Source: Rhizopus sp. PT2906 (taxonomy: Eukaryota > Mucoromycota > Mucoromycetes > Mucorales > Rhizopodaceae). From it: DNA of 64,000 nt. The stretch is from NCBI GenBank assembly GCA_025529335.1, contig JAMYHX010000165.1, positions 16,271 through 80,270 of the forward strand, read 5' to 3'. The translations under genes were made by a program, and so were the position numbers. Positions within the stretch are counted from its first letter, which is position 1; every line of letters begins with the position of its first letter. Below, piece by piece: positions 45,290 to 56,367 of this stretch. A model generated the notes under the pieces. The model saw nothing but the letters and a program-made list of their open reading frames with translations, made no database searches and had not been told where the DNA came from.

Positions 45290-46417
45290 TTAAATATTTT
45301 CAATATCCTTGTAGAATGGATAATCAATGTATCCTTCAGCCGTGTGGGTATAGAAAGTAGGTCTGTCGTACTTGTTCAATGGCCAACCATGCAATAGACG
45401 TTCAGGCAGATCTGGATTAGCTATAAAAGCACGACCAAAGGCCACGAGTGTACCATGCGTTTGAGCATATTCATGAGCCTTTTCAATAGAGGTAGAGAAC
45501 CCATTAGCGGCGATGAAGGGACCTTTCCAGATCTGACGGAAAGGAGCCAAGGTGTCTTCTGTGAACTCGTTTTGATCGGAGGTAAAGCTATAACGAGGCT
45601 CGATAAAGTGAAGATAAGCAAGGCGGGGATGATGTTTTTGGAGTTGAAGTGTGATATAACTCCACGTGTCCACCACAGATTCATCAAACATATCATTATA
45701 AGCTGCACCAGGAGAGAATCGAATTGCCGTACGTTCTTCACCAATCGCTTCAGTGACAGCATCTACAATCTCAAGGACAAATCGAGCACGGTTTTCGATA
45801 CTGCCACCGTACTCGTCCGTACGCTTGTTAGAGTTTGAATTGATGAATTGATCGAGCAGATAGCCATTCGCAGCATGAATCTCAACGCCATCAAAACCAG
45901 CTTCGATCGCATTCAGAGCCGCCTGTCGATACGTTTGGATCCATTCTTTGATCTCAGTCAAAGTGAGTGGACGAGGTACTTCATGTTCGATATTGCCACC
46001 AAAATAGTTTAACCCAGCGATCGGAATGTCTGATGCAGAGACGACTTGCTCGCCGTTAGGATTCAGTGTCTTGGTGCCTGCACGTCCGGCATACCAGAGT
46101 TGCATAAAGAAGACACCGCCCTTCTGATGAACCGCGTTCGTTACTTTCTTCCATCCTTCAATTTGCTCCTTGGTAAAGATGCCAGATGAGCGAACATATA
46201 AACCAGCCAGGCGATCAATGCCTGTGGCTTCACTGATCAAGAGACCACCGTTGGAAGCCCGCTGTCTATAGTATTCGATAACAAGATCAGTAGGTACGCC
46301 TTCAAGCGTGTTTCTAAAACGAAGACATGGAGCCATCACGACACGATGGTTTAATTGATGGTTTCCGATTTTGATGGGTGTAAAGAGGCCTTGAATAGTC
46401 ATTGATTTGATAAGCAT
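45290..46417 (-). CDS. Old Yellow Enzyme-type NADH:flavin oxidoreductase
   Basis: A single exon of 375 residues (the second ATG at 46402 would give 370). It is an FMN-dependent ene-reductase of the OYE/12-oxophytodienoate reductase type. Landmarks are 'LFTPIKIGNHQLNHRVVMAP', 'GGLLISEATGI', 'FFMQLWYAGRA', the substrate-binding pair in 'GFDGVEIHAANGYLLDQFI', 'RTDEYGGSIENRARF', and the FMN phosphate site 'VAFGRAFIANPDLPERL'. OYEs reduce activated double bonds of enones, and the natural substrate is usually unknown. All cofactor motifs are intact and the length is normal. Confidence 0.95.
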   Translation of the reverse strand: MLIKSMTIQGLFTPIKIGNHQLNHRVVMAPCLRFRNTLEGVPTDLVIEYYRQRASNGGLLISEATGIDRLAGLYVRSSGIFTKEQIEGWKKVTNAVHQKGGVFFMQLWYAGRAGTKTLNPNGEQVVSASDIPIAGLNYFGGNIEHEVPRPLTLTEIKEWIQTYRQAALNAIEAGFDGVEIHAANGYLLDQFINSNSNKRTDEYGGSIENRARFVLEIVDAVTEAIGEERTAIRFSPGAAYNDMFDESVVDTWSYITLQLQKHHPRLAYLHFIEPRYSFTSDQNEFTEDTLAPFRQIWKGPFIAANGFSTSIEKAHEYAQTHGTLVAFGRAFIANPDLPERLLHGWPLNKYDRPTFYTHTAEGYIDYPFYKDIENI

Positions 46418-47073
46418 CGTTGGGTCACTTCTTGCTCATATATATATTGAAATAGACTTTGATTAGTAATGAGCATTTTTGCAGATAGATTAATAATCAG
46501 GCATAATTGTAAAAATTCCCGAAATATCGTAATTTATTCTAATAGGGTAATATTAGGAACATTGCAAAAGAGAGCATTACAGGATCCAAAAAAAAAGGTA
46601 TTGCTTTTTTGAAAGCAAACTGAAGGCTGTTAAGTGAAAAGTGCACTATATAATTTGATTTATACATGAATGCTACAACTCAGATAGTTTATAAGATGTG
46701 CTTTTAACAATGAGCTTTGTTTATGCCCCTTCTATTCTATGGGTCTTGTATATCAGCAATCATAGTTTAGCATAGTGCATCGAATGTGTTGTCTATTTTG
46801 TTTTTAAAAGTAATCAAATTGAATTTACATTACAACTAGAGCCTTTGGGTCGTATAGTATTTAAATAGTTTGACAACATTTGGACATTTTCTACCAAATC
46901 AATAGAATCGTACTAGCTCATAGTATTATGTCTTGTGTCACAAAGCAAATACAATAGCTGTCAAGCAAAAGAGTGCTTTATTGTGGTGTTTAAATGCTTT
47001 GCAGTTTGGGAGAGCATTATCTTTTTTTTTTTTTTAGATTTTGCAGTGCCACTAGCATTACACTTTTAATATT
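46418..47073. other. Intergenic region, no gene seen
   Basis: About 650 bp of AT-rich DNA between the promoter side of the OYE gene and the 3' end of the AlkB-like gene. A 14-T run lies near 47021-47035. No coding or RNA feature recognised. Confidence 0.5.
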
Positions 47074-47860
47074 CTATCTACTGCTGGACATGACAGTAGT
47101 CTGATCCATTAGTGAATAGCTTTCGGCCTTTAGCTTTCTCAGAGTAACACTTATGCGTGTGCCTCTTTCTATCACTTCACCATCGATATGATCAAATAAC
47201 CTCTCATTTATCCCATGCTCCCATTTATATCTTGCATCCTCTGATAATGCTAATATGTCCCCAGGACGTAAAAGCACATCATATTTCAATCCATTGTCAT
47301 CTTGTCTTTGTCGATAAGACGTACTTTCTTCAATAGCAGGTGTCATGGTCATCACACAGGACGATAATAAGGAAATTATCAATATACCATCATCAAACCT
47401 GTTTAAAAAAGGGGGGGCTTGTATGAGTCAACAAGCAATAGAAAAGACTGCCTCACCTCAATAAGTCAACGTGGCTAACAATACCTTCACCTGTTGAACT
47501 AGTTTATACGACGTTTCATTTAGATTTTTTTTTTCTTTTACCCTTTTGATACAAGTTTAGAATAGCCTGATCAAACAAGGGTTCTCGTTGAATGATATGT
47601 TGAGGAAATAGTCTTGGATACCTTTTCTTAACAAAGGATGCTATCCAGTCAATATGAGAAGGAAGTGTTCCAAAACACATGGCTTGATTGATATGATCAG
47701 CACCTGCAAAATATCCAGCATTGATTATTTCATGAACAAGTGTCATTTGTTGTTCATGATCAAGTGCTTGTCGAATTAACTTTAATCCCGGAATGTCTGG
47801 TATTGTCACTACATCATCATCATGTTCTTCTTGTCCAAATAACTCAGTCCAGTCAAGCAT
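47074..47860 (-). CDS. AlkB-like 2-oxoglutarate/Fe(II) dioxygenase
   Basis: Three exons in transcript order: 47860-47542, 47490-47457 and 47398-47074, giving 225 residues. The jelly-roll core has the iron-binding HxD in 'ILNLYQKGEGIVSHVDLLRF' (its second half comes from a 34-nt exon), the distal histidine in 'KWEHGI' and the 2-oxoglutarate arginine in 'RISVTLRKL'. 'SLLSSCVMTM' and 'LRPGDILALS' are typical of the ALKBH8-like and Ofd2-like branch. Substrate could be alkylated nucleic acid or protein. The gene is divergent from the DDX20-like gene with only 56 bp between start codons. Confidence 0.87.
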
Positions 47861-47916
47861 TTAAAGAAAAAGCAAAAAAAAAAAAATACTTTTTCTTTTT
47901 TTTTTTTTGACATAAA
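47861..47916. promoter_or_regulatory. Very short bidirectional promoter
   Basis: Only 56 bp, made largely of A and T tracts, separate the start codons of the AlkB-like and DDX20-like genes. Both promoters and both 5' leaders must overlap each other or the neighbouring coding region. Confidence 0.6.
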
Positions 47917-49549
47917 ATGAAACGATCCAAAGATGTAGAGATTGAAGAACATGTAGATTTTAGTGCTCTATTACAAAACAAACAGCTACTCCAAGGCTTA
48001 CAACAATCAGGTTATGAGAAACCTTCGCCGATTCAGCTAAAGGCAATACCTCTCGGCCGACTAGGCATCGATCTAATCGCACAGGCAAAATCGGGGACTG
48101 GAAAGACTGTTGTGTTTGGTGTTCTTGCCATAGAATGTGTCAATCTCTCTGTTCGTCAACCACAGGTACTGATCGTGGCGCCAACTCGAGAAATATCTGT
48201 ACAGATTAGAGATGTCATTCGAGCTCTGGGGCAGTTCATTCCTCTACAAGTCGAGGCATTCATCGGTGGTCTATCTGTGGAAGCAGATATCAAAAAGGTC
48301 AATCATTGTCATATCATCGTAGGCACTCCGGGTCGACTTCTAGCCCTGTTACAGGATAAAAAGATAGATTTGTCTCATTTGAAATTGTGGGTGTTGGACG
48401 AAGCAGACAAATTGCTCACCAAGGAGTTTACACCACAAACAGAAAAAATCTTTTCGCACTTACCCAAGTCGATACAGCATATTGCCTTTTCTGCGACATT
48501 TACAGATCAACTATTGAATGATTTGAACGCGTTTATGAATTCACCTCAACAGATCCGACTTACGGAGGGTGTGCCTACACTGGATGGTAAGACTAAAAAA
48601 AAAAAGGGAGGGGGGGTTCTTTTTCTGATCATATGATATAGAGGTACGACAATACTATGTTGATATTCAGTCAAGTGAGCCAGCCTCGAAACTATCGATT
48701 TATCGGTCCAAGTTTGAAACAGTGGCGGAGTTACTGAGAAAAACACCATTTTATCAATGCATGATCTTTGTCAACAGCATGCCAAGATCCATCGAGTTGG
48801 CTGAATGGCTAAGTGAAATGGGTTGGAAATCTGCACATATCAGTTCTGGTTTATCACAGCATGAACGATTAGCCGTCATGGACAAGATGAGGCAGTTTAA
48901 ACTTCGGGTGTTGGTATGCAGTGATTTGGTAAGTTTTGATCGAGTTCATATGGCTTCTCCCTTATTTAAACTTTATTTTATACAGATTGCTCGAGGGATT
49001 GACATTGATCGAGTCAATCTGGTTATAAACCTCGATCTTCCGTGGGAAGTAGAGACTTATCTACACCGAGTAGGTCGCACAGGCAGATATGGTAAGGTCC
49101 GTTAAGGAGTTGTATCGCATATTGATCCCCCAAAAATAGGAACATCAGGTATAGCTATCAACCTCATTGGACCCGAAGACATGCCTCATTTTGAAGAGAT
49201 CAAGAGGAAAGGCATCCAGGTGTTGCCACTTCCTGGTATAAAGATATAAAGATATACATTATATATAAAATGTAATGAATTGAGAATAGGAAATGTAACC
49301 TATGGCGAATATCAAAAGGAATTGACAGCTGAAGAACAAGCAGCACTGAAAGAACATGAGTCGGTAAATATTCAAGTAAAGCCATTTCGATCGAAGCGTA
49401 TTAGTAAAGAAAGATCAGTGGAGACAAAAAAGGCTAAAACACGGGAGAGACCTAAACAAACTTTATTACCTACTTCCAAAGACAAGTCTCGAACTGTAAA
49501 ATCACAGTCTTATTGGCAGCCATTTATTCCACCAGATTTGTTCTTTTAG
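47917..49549 (+). CDS. DEAD-box RNA helicase, DDX20/Gemin3-like
   Basis: Five exons (47917-48586, 48642-48928, 48986-49091, 49140-49235, 49290-49549) encode 472 residues. Helicase motifs are complete: Q motif 'GYEKPSPIQLKAIPLGR', Walker A 'AKSGTGKT', 'APTREI', 'GTPGR', 'VLDEADKLL', 'FSATF', then 'ARGIDIDRVNLVINLDLPWE' and 'HRVGRTGRYG'. The Q-motif block 'LKAIPLGRLGIDLIAQAKSG' is close to the pattern of DDX20 (Gemin3), the helicase of the SMN complex for snRNP assembly. Ortholog status is inference. The Lys/Arg-rich C-terminal tail is much shorter than in animals. The gene neighbours other RNA-processing genes only loosely. Confidence 0.88.
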
Positions 49550-49862
49550 ATAAGTTATTGTTTTTATTTTATTGGACAGTAATATTAAAAAAGGGGGGAG
49601 AAGGGGGACAGAATATAAAAAGTTTATGAAAAAAAAAGGGGGAGGACAAGAAATAGTATGAAGATAAAGGAGAAATAGAGAAAAATAAATTAAAAAAAAA
49701 AAAGATGTCATACTTTAAGGTAGAAACAGAACCGGCCGATCCATACGCATACATTGTTGTTCAACATATAAAAATAAAAAAAAAAAGAACATATACAACA
49801 AAAAAAAAGCATATATATATAAAGTCATAAAGGAGAAAGATAAATGAAAGTAATGAAAGTAT
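49550..49862. other. Intergenic region rich in A and G runs
   Basis: Purine-rich on the plus strand (runs such as AAAAAAGGGGGGAG near 49590 and several A8-A11 tracts). It lies between two converging 3' ends. No gene or RNA recognised. Confidence 0.5.
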
Positions 49863-50573
49863 TTACAATGTGTTTCGACGTCCTAAAGAGTCATATGGGT
49901 TCATGAAGTTCATTTGTTGATCAAAAATAGGATCAAAAAGACGAGGAGCGGTATATCTAAACATCATACTTGGATATATCTGTTGGGTAAAGTATGAAAC
50001 GTGCTGAGGGATCTTTTCTGATAAATCCCACTGATAGTTACTGTTGTACAAAGTACTGTCAAAAACTGGTTGTTGAATATGGGTCATGTCAACAATGGGT
50101 GTAACAGGTGTCAAAAGCAACTCTTCTTCATCTGCTGTTGATCCATCAAAAGGAGGATAAGACATGGTGCGTACCATAGGGCAAGAAGAGCAGTGATCAT
50201 CATAACATACTGCTTCAGCAGATGGCTCTTTTGTACTCTTGGCTGTCTTTTCTTTGGCTCTTCGGTTTTGAAACCAGACTTGAACTCCTCTAGGCGTCAT
50301 ATTGAGTTGCTGTGCGAGTAATTTACGCATGGAAGCGTTTGGTTTGGGATTATCCAAGAATGTCTTTTCGAGCACTTTGAATTGACTGCGAGTCGTTCTC
50401 TTACGGCGCTTTATCTCGAATGGATTGTAAAAAGATGTCTTGAATTGGTTTTCTTGTTGTTGTTTTGACTGCTGCTGTTCTCTTACTTTGCAGGCAAAGT
50501 TGGAACCTTTGTCAATTGTTGGTAATACATAGAAAGAACTTTCTTGGCATACACTATTGTTCATGGTTGACAT
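49863..50573 (-). CDS. Homeodomain transcription factor
   Basis: A single exon of 236 residues. The homeodomain spans about residues 53-112: 'KRRKRTTRSQFKVLEKTF', then 'NPKPNASMRKLLAQQLNMTP', then helix 3 'RGVQVWFQNRRAKEK'. The WFQNRR core is intact. The flanking N-terminus is Gln-rich. The C-terminus is Pro/Tyr/Asn-rich and may be an activation domain. The type is like fungal Pho2/Yox1-class homeodomains; target genes are unknown. I chose the ATG at 50573 (MSTMNNSV) because the upstream codons are Phe/Lys runs from T/A tracts. A long 5' region without genes follows. Confidence 0.85.
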   Translation of the reverse strand: MSTMNNSVCQESSFYVLPTIDKGSNFACKVREQQQSKQQQENQFKTSFYNPFEIKRRKRTTRSQFKVLEKTFLDNPKPNASMRKLLAQQLNMTPRGVQVWFQNRRAKEKTAKSTKEPSAEAVCYDDHCSSCPMVRTMSYPPFDGSTADEEELLLTPVTPIVDMTHIQQPVFDSTLYNSNYQWDLSEKIPQHVSYFTQQIYPSMMFRYTAPRLFDPIFDQQMNFMNPYDSLGRRNTL

Positions 50574-51502
50574 AAATGTTACAAAATAATAAAAACAAGG
50601 AAAAAAAATAATATAACAATGGTTTTTTTTAAAAAAAGACTTATTATAGAAAAAAAAGATCAAGAAAGGTGGGGCTTTTATATGAAATATTTCTCTAAAG
50701 GAATTGATTGTAAAAATAGAAAAAGGGAAAAGGGGGTCCTATAAAAAGATAATAACAAAAGCAAGGGGAGAATAAGAGGGGAAAGAACGGACAGATGGAT
50801 ACAAAAGATCATATTGAGGCAGCGCGTATGTTTATATGAAGGGGGATTAAGTTGATTACAGGAGTTTTATGGTACAAAAAGTTTGAGAGTGTACAGATGT
50901 ATGCATATTACCTTGTGTAGTCTTAATTCGTTGATACAGTCATGACTTATAGAACAAGGAGATGCAATAAAAAATGAATAAAGAGTATATGTGTATGAAG
51001 GGGAAAACAGAGGGAACGTAAATCCCCCAGCAATACTTGAAAGGAGCCTCATATATTGTGGCAATCAGCGTCGATCAAACTATATATTCTTTTCTATATA
51101 AAGCGCGCGCGATTTTTAAAGCAAAGAGATGGCAAGAAAATATCAAGTGGACAAAATAAAAAAGTTGATATACAAATCAATCAATGTAATGTGCCAATAA
51201 ACTTTAATATCTTCGTTGTCATAAGAACACACCTTGTTGACACACTTTATGCATGCGTGTAGATACTAATATAAATGAGGAGATCTTGCCGATCGAGGTG
51301 CATATCTTTACACGTTTTTTTTTCACCATCTTAATTTACCTCTCTCTCCCCTTTCCAATAGAATGTCATATTTTTTTAAAGATGGATCTACTTGCTGAAT
51401 ATAGATTGACAGCTAGATGCCATTTCGTTGGCACTTTTGGTCCATGTATCAGAAATGCTATCTAATTAGAGTCAATCGTGATGACTTCATCTTCATTTCC
51501 TC

Positions 51503-51516
51503 ATATGACGTCATAT
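51503..51516. promoter_or_regulatory. CRE/ATF-type palindrome ATATGACGTCATAT
   Basis: A perfect 14-bp palindrome with the bZIP core TGACGTCA at 51506-51513. It lies about 0.93 kb upstream of the homeodomain gene start. Atf1-type factors bind this core in other fungi. The target gene is uncertain. Confidence 0.45.
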
Positions 51517-52154
51517 AATGGTTCAAAAGGAGAGTCGAAGGAAAAAGAACAAACGGATTTCATATCAGATCTATGGGATTGACATAAATTGCTGTGAGCA
51601 GAATTCATTCTTAATTTTCTGGTTCATTTAATTTATTTGAAAGGGAGAGCTTTTAAAAGTCAGTTTACAGATGCTCTTCATTCCCCAATTGGTTATTATT
51701 GTCTTTATAATGTAAGTTTCCTTTAGCATCAGATTTGACTCCCAACTTGAAGGGAGTATATGATAAAACCATGTATACTTTTTTTCTTCTTTTTATCGGC
51801 TTGTTGATAAGTTTATCAACAAAACCAATTTGATGTATACAAGGCGTTTATTTGAGATCCATGTTGAAATTTTTGCCACTCATCAAAAACTCTAACCATT
51901 TTTATTGACCATGGTCTCCCGGGTTCAAATAGAGAGAGAGAGAGGATACAGGACTATTGTTTGTGATGATCTTTCATTTTACCTTATGCAGGGTAATTAT
52001 GTGGCGTTTTTGGAATATAGCAGTGTGTTACTACGATTGAAAGTTAAAAAAAAAAGAGCCAAGTCTACATTCACTTACTGTGTGATAGAGATAAGTTTTT
52101 TTTTTGTAATTATATTTCTGTGATTGTTGGTCAATGTCCCAGTTTACAATCGTA

Positions 52155-52448
52155 TTTGTGTATATATATATATATATATATCATAGAGTTGATAAAGGCT
52201 TTATTGATTAGTCTCGTCAAAAGCTTTAACTTTTTTCATTATGGCCATCAACCCTGTTTTTGTTACAACGTCACATACACAGTCCAAATGTTTGTACGTT
52301 GCCATAAATGTTATGACCTATTGTTTTCCCCTTCTCTCCTCTCCTTTAGGGCGTATATATGTATATATATATATAGCTATTATTTATTGAGAGTCCTTTT
52401 CGCAAATTTTCTTTTTCTCCACTGCGATATATATACATATATATATCC
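52155..52448. repeat. Three AT-rich microsatellite clusters
   Basis: (TA)n runs occur at 52157-52180, 52352-52375 and 52425-52447, separated by unique sequence. Each is around 20-24 bp. Confidence 0.85.
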
Positions 52449-53336
52449 TCAAGATTCTCAGTCTACTCGGTCAATAAGGTTTGTCAAGGTCTTTAGAAGG
52501 CGTGATAATCAAAGCTCATAAAAGCATAAATCAACATTATAGCAGTCTACCCAAATGTCCCATATCACATATAAGAGTGTTTTTCAAACATAATTAGCGG
52601 CCTTGTCATGATTCTTGTATACACTTTGATTAGACAATATACAATTTTTCAAGTTGTGTGGATCTTTTTATCCACATACAAGAATGGAGAGTTTCATATG
52701 AGGTCACGTGCATATCAAGTAAGCCTAATCAAATAGAAAGCTATGAAGGTAATCCTCGAAAACAACAGGTAACACATTTGCTTTTTTTGGACACTCAAAA
52801 AATCAATGATTACAGTCTTCATCTGTTACCATCGCGTAGGAGCGGTCAAAACATTATGGTTCCATTTAAATATAGAAAGATTCATCTGATCATTTTCATA
52901 AACAAACAATGAAATCGTATGGTTAGTGTTTTCTTTTTTTTTTTTTCACAAAAGCCCTTGAATAAAGTTTAGAACTTGCAAAAGATTTTCGTTTAGCAGC
53001 AAAGTTGTACAAATGTATGCATAAACTGCACTTCGTCTTTCACTATTTTGTAAAACATAAATGATACGAAAAAGGACTATCGTCAAACTTGACAGCTTAA
53101 GGAGAACGATAATCAATTGTAGTTTAAGGCAAGTATTCACATTGAATTACTCTTGTTTCTTTCTTTCTTTCTTTCTTGTCAGCTTGTCCCCCCCCTTTTT
53201 TGCACCCTTTTTTCTCTTTTTCGTTCTTTCTCTCTCTCTCTCTCAAAGCATTGATCGTCTTGACTTTTTTCTTTTTCTTTTTTCTTTTCAATTTGTATTA
53301 AAACATAGGCTAATATTCTTTATATTTTTGAACGAA

Positions 53337-56155
53337 ATGTCTTCATATATATCACGATCTAAAAGCACAGGTGTTGATGCATTATTAAAATACCAACAAG
53401 ATGAGAAAGAAGCAATTGATTATTTGAATTCGATGTTGGATATACAAATTACAGGACGACTTGACCAAGAACTGAGAGATGGCGTTTTATTATGCAAGTA
53501 AGTTATGTGGCTGTAGTAGAAGAAGAGGAGAAGAAGAAGAAGAAAGGGGAAAAGGGGAAACATGATACTAAATGATAGATAGTCTGTTAAACAAACTGAA
53601 GCCTGGAACAGTAAAACAGATCGGACATAAGGATTTATCATTTATCAAGGTAAGCAAAAATAAAGTTCAACCTGCTTTTTTAGTAACATGTTTCTCTCAT
53701 AGATGGATAACATAACACGGTTCTTACAAGGAGCTCGCCAGGTACGTTTATAAAAGAGGAGAATATATAAAAGTATGTTAATTAAAACTTTATAGTTGGG
53801 TTTAGACAAGTCTGATCTTTTCGATACATTGGATTTATTCGAAGCAAGAAATATGGAAGCAGTAAGTATAGAACTCCTCCTCTTTCCCCTATTCCCTCCT
53901 AATTTTATAAAGGTCATTCATACAATACTTGTCATTTCAAAACTAACACCACAACAAATCCTATCGAGACAAAGAAAAAGTGTGACGAATAACAACAAAA
54001 AACAGAGAAAGAAAGATGCTTCGTTCAATCGACCGCCTAAATCACCCCTTCGCTTATCTGCAGCTGATATCTATTGCCCCAGCAGAAGACACACGGCTCA
54101 TTTTGAGCAGCAAGATGTGTCAAATGCGTCGAATAGACGATATTCAACACCAGAGAGTAATACATATCCAAATAGACACAAGGCGCTTCGAAAAAGAAAT
54201 GATTCGGCTGTTGAATTATTGAAAAATACAGAGGATGATAATGAAGAAAAAGTGTTGATTTATAATAAGGATGGAGTGAATACGCATTATGTAATAGTAG
54301 TAGTCATATGTATATCTGTACTTAATAACATTTCTTGATGATAGCAACTGGGAAATTGTATTGGTAAAGGTCAATTTGGATGTGTGTACAGGTATAACTT
54401 GCTCCCAAAATATATATATATATATATATACATGTGTGCTCATTTAGACATTAGAGCGCTTGACCTAGGTACGGGCGAGATTGTAGCAGTCAAGAAATTG
54501 ATTTTGGAAAATGGTGAATTAGACGAAGGAATTATGGTATGTTTGCGTACATGAGACATACAAAGGTTTAACATGTATATATATATATATATAGAAAGAA
54601 ATATCTCTACTTAAAACACTATCCCACACCAACGTCATTCGATATCTTGGATTTATTCAAAACAAGAATAGCGTCAATATCATACTAGAGTATGTGTGCT
54701 CTACTAGTGTTTATTTCTCTCCCTCTCTAATGATCTCTATAGATACGCTGAAAATGGCTCTCTCAATTCCACATTGAAAGCGTTTGGCGCATTTCCAGAA
54801 AAACTCGTAGCTTCATTTTGTATCAAGATTTTGAACGGTCTTGAATATCTTCACGCTAACCAAGTCGTTCATTGTGATCTCAAGGCGGCCAATATCCTCA
54901 CGACCAAGACGGGCGATGTCAAACTAACCGATTTTGGTGTATCGCTCAACTTGAAGATGAAAAGTGCAGATGCTGGAAGCGTTTCGGGAACACCCAACTG
55001 GAGTAAGTCATTCTTTCAAAAAAAAAAAAAAAAGGCTCACCTTTTTTTATAGTGGCACCAGAGGTCATTGAGCTAAAAGGAGCCTCTACAAAATCAGATA
55101 TTTGGTCACTTGGTTGCACCCTGATCGAACTTGTCACGGGTAAACCGCCTTATGCCGACCTGATCTCCATGTCTGCCATGTTTCGCATCGTTGAGGATAA
55201 ACACCCGCCTTTACCCGATAATATCTCCAAAGATATGCGCGACTTCTTACTTGCCTGTTTTCAAAAAGATCCTCAGGCACGTCCGTCAGCCAGCCAGTTG
55301 AAGCAGCACAGATGGATCGTCAAAAGCTTACAGCGCATGAAAAAATCAGAGACATACGCTCATGAACTGTCCAATTACCTACAGTCATATGCATCACCAC
55401 TGGGCGATGAGCACAGGAGATTGTCTAGCTTTACGAGTAGTGAAAGTCAGGTTACTTTGTACGACGAAACAGCAGCTGTAGATCACTTGAAGACTTCTTT
55501 ACTAGAATTCAACCACGATCATAGTAGTAATCATCATTTTATTCACACATCCTTTGGTAAATATCAACATAGATCCATAATATATATATAAAACTAATTT
55601 CAGTTGCAGAGGTTGAATGTAAAGTGTGTGGTGATCTGTTGAAAGGTCAATCTTTATTTTGTGAAGGTAAATGGATACATTTGTGTTGACTCCTATATCT
55701 CATATTATAACAGTATGCTCACTGATATGTCATGAAGAGTGCAAGAAAGCTGCCTTTTTGTGTCCTCCCAAGGTGAACGACCAACAGCCATCCTACGATG
55801 TAAGTGTAGAAAAAAAAAAGATAAGAAAACAATATACCTTATGTACTTCTAGTCTTCTGCAAAAATATACAACAGATGTCGTCCATCATCGCTTGATTCC
55901 AAGGCCTGTATGATGAATAACGCACTCTTTCATCAATTAAAGCCAGAAGATGCAGAAAGTATTCGACAATATGTCTTGACTCTAGGTTTGACACCACAGG
56001 AGCAGAATGCATTGATCGCGAATCAAGCTTTACTCTCTCATGCTTTATCACTGCAGCGAATGAACAAGGCAGAATCATTCAAGCAGCATAAAGTGACTTC
56101 AAACATAAAAAAGAAGAGCAACAGAAAACAATCAGAGGATTGCGTTATAACCTAA
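53337..56155 (+). CDS. CH-domain, Cdc7/SepH-like kinase and C1-like zinc finger protein
   Basis: Thirteen exons: 53337-53497, 53583-53649, 53703-53741, 53796-53861, 53913-54290, 54345-54391, 54455-54536, 54595-54689, 54743-55002, 55053-55556, 55604-55666, 55714-55799 and 55853-56155, giving 716 residues. Residues about 10-130 form a calponin-homology domain ('DQELRDGVLLCNLLNKLKPG', 'MDNITRFLQGARQLGLDKSD', 'LFEARN'). The kinase spans about 238-500: 'GKGQFGCVYR', Lys266 in 'VAVKK', catalytic loop 'VVHCDLKAANIL', 'DFGVS', 'APEV', 'SDIWSLGC'. It resembles septation kinases Cdc7/SepH. Residues about 567-600 have C1-like Cys/His spacing ('CKVCGDLLKGQSLFC', 'CHEECKKAAFLC'). The usual HRD reads HCD (Cys356), so Arg is missing. 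Function in septation or polarity is inference. Confidence 0.85.
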
Positions 56156-56367
56156 AATAGATGTTTATCATCATTTCTTCTTTATGTTTACCAAAACTTA
56201 CCCTCTTGTGTGTTGCAAAAGAAATGCTTGTCTCTTGTACATGTTTTTTCTTGCTTTTTTAATAGTAATAAAATCGACGGCTTTTTTTTTTTTATTTTTT
56301 ATCATGTAAAAACGAAAGGGTATCATGTTCTTCTCCTTTTGAACTTGAGATTCTATACAAAAGACAG

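Larger units (their letters stand above)
50574..53336. other. Gene-poor region upstream of the homeodomain and CH-kinase genes
   Basis: About 2.7 kb without an intact gene. It contains a CRE-like palindrome (51503-51516), AT/GT microsatellites (52155-52450) and a T/C-rich leader before the CH-kinase gene (53150-53290, including a TC repeat at 53230-53245). Open stretches here are repeat-driven. It is probably promoter sequence for the two flanking regulatory genes. Confidence 0.5.

Noticed and set aside
51905..52521. Open frames around the AT microsatellites
   Set aside because: Composition is Ile/Tyr repeats from TATA sequence, so coding is unlikely.
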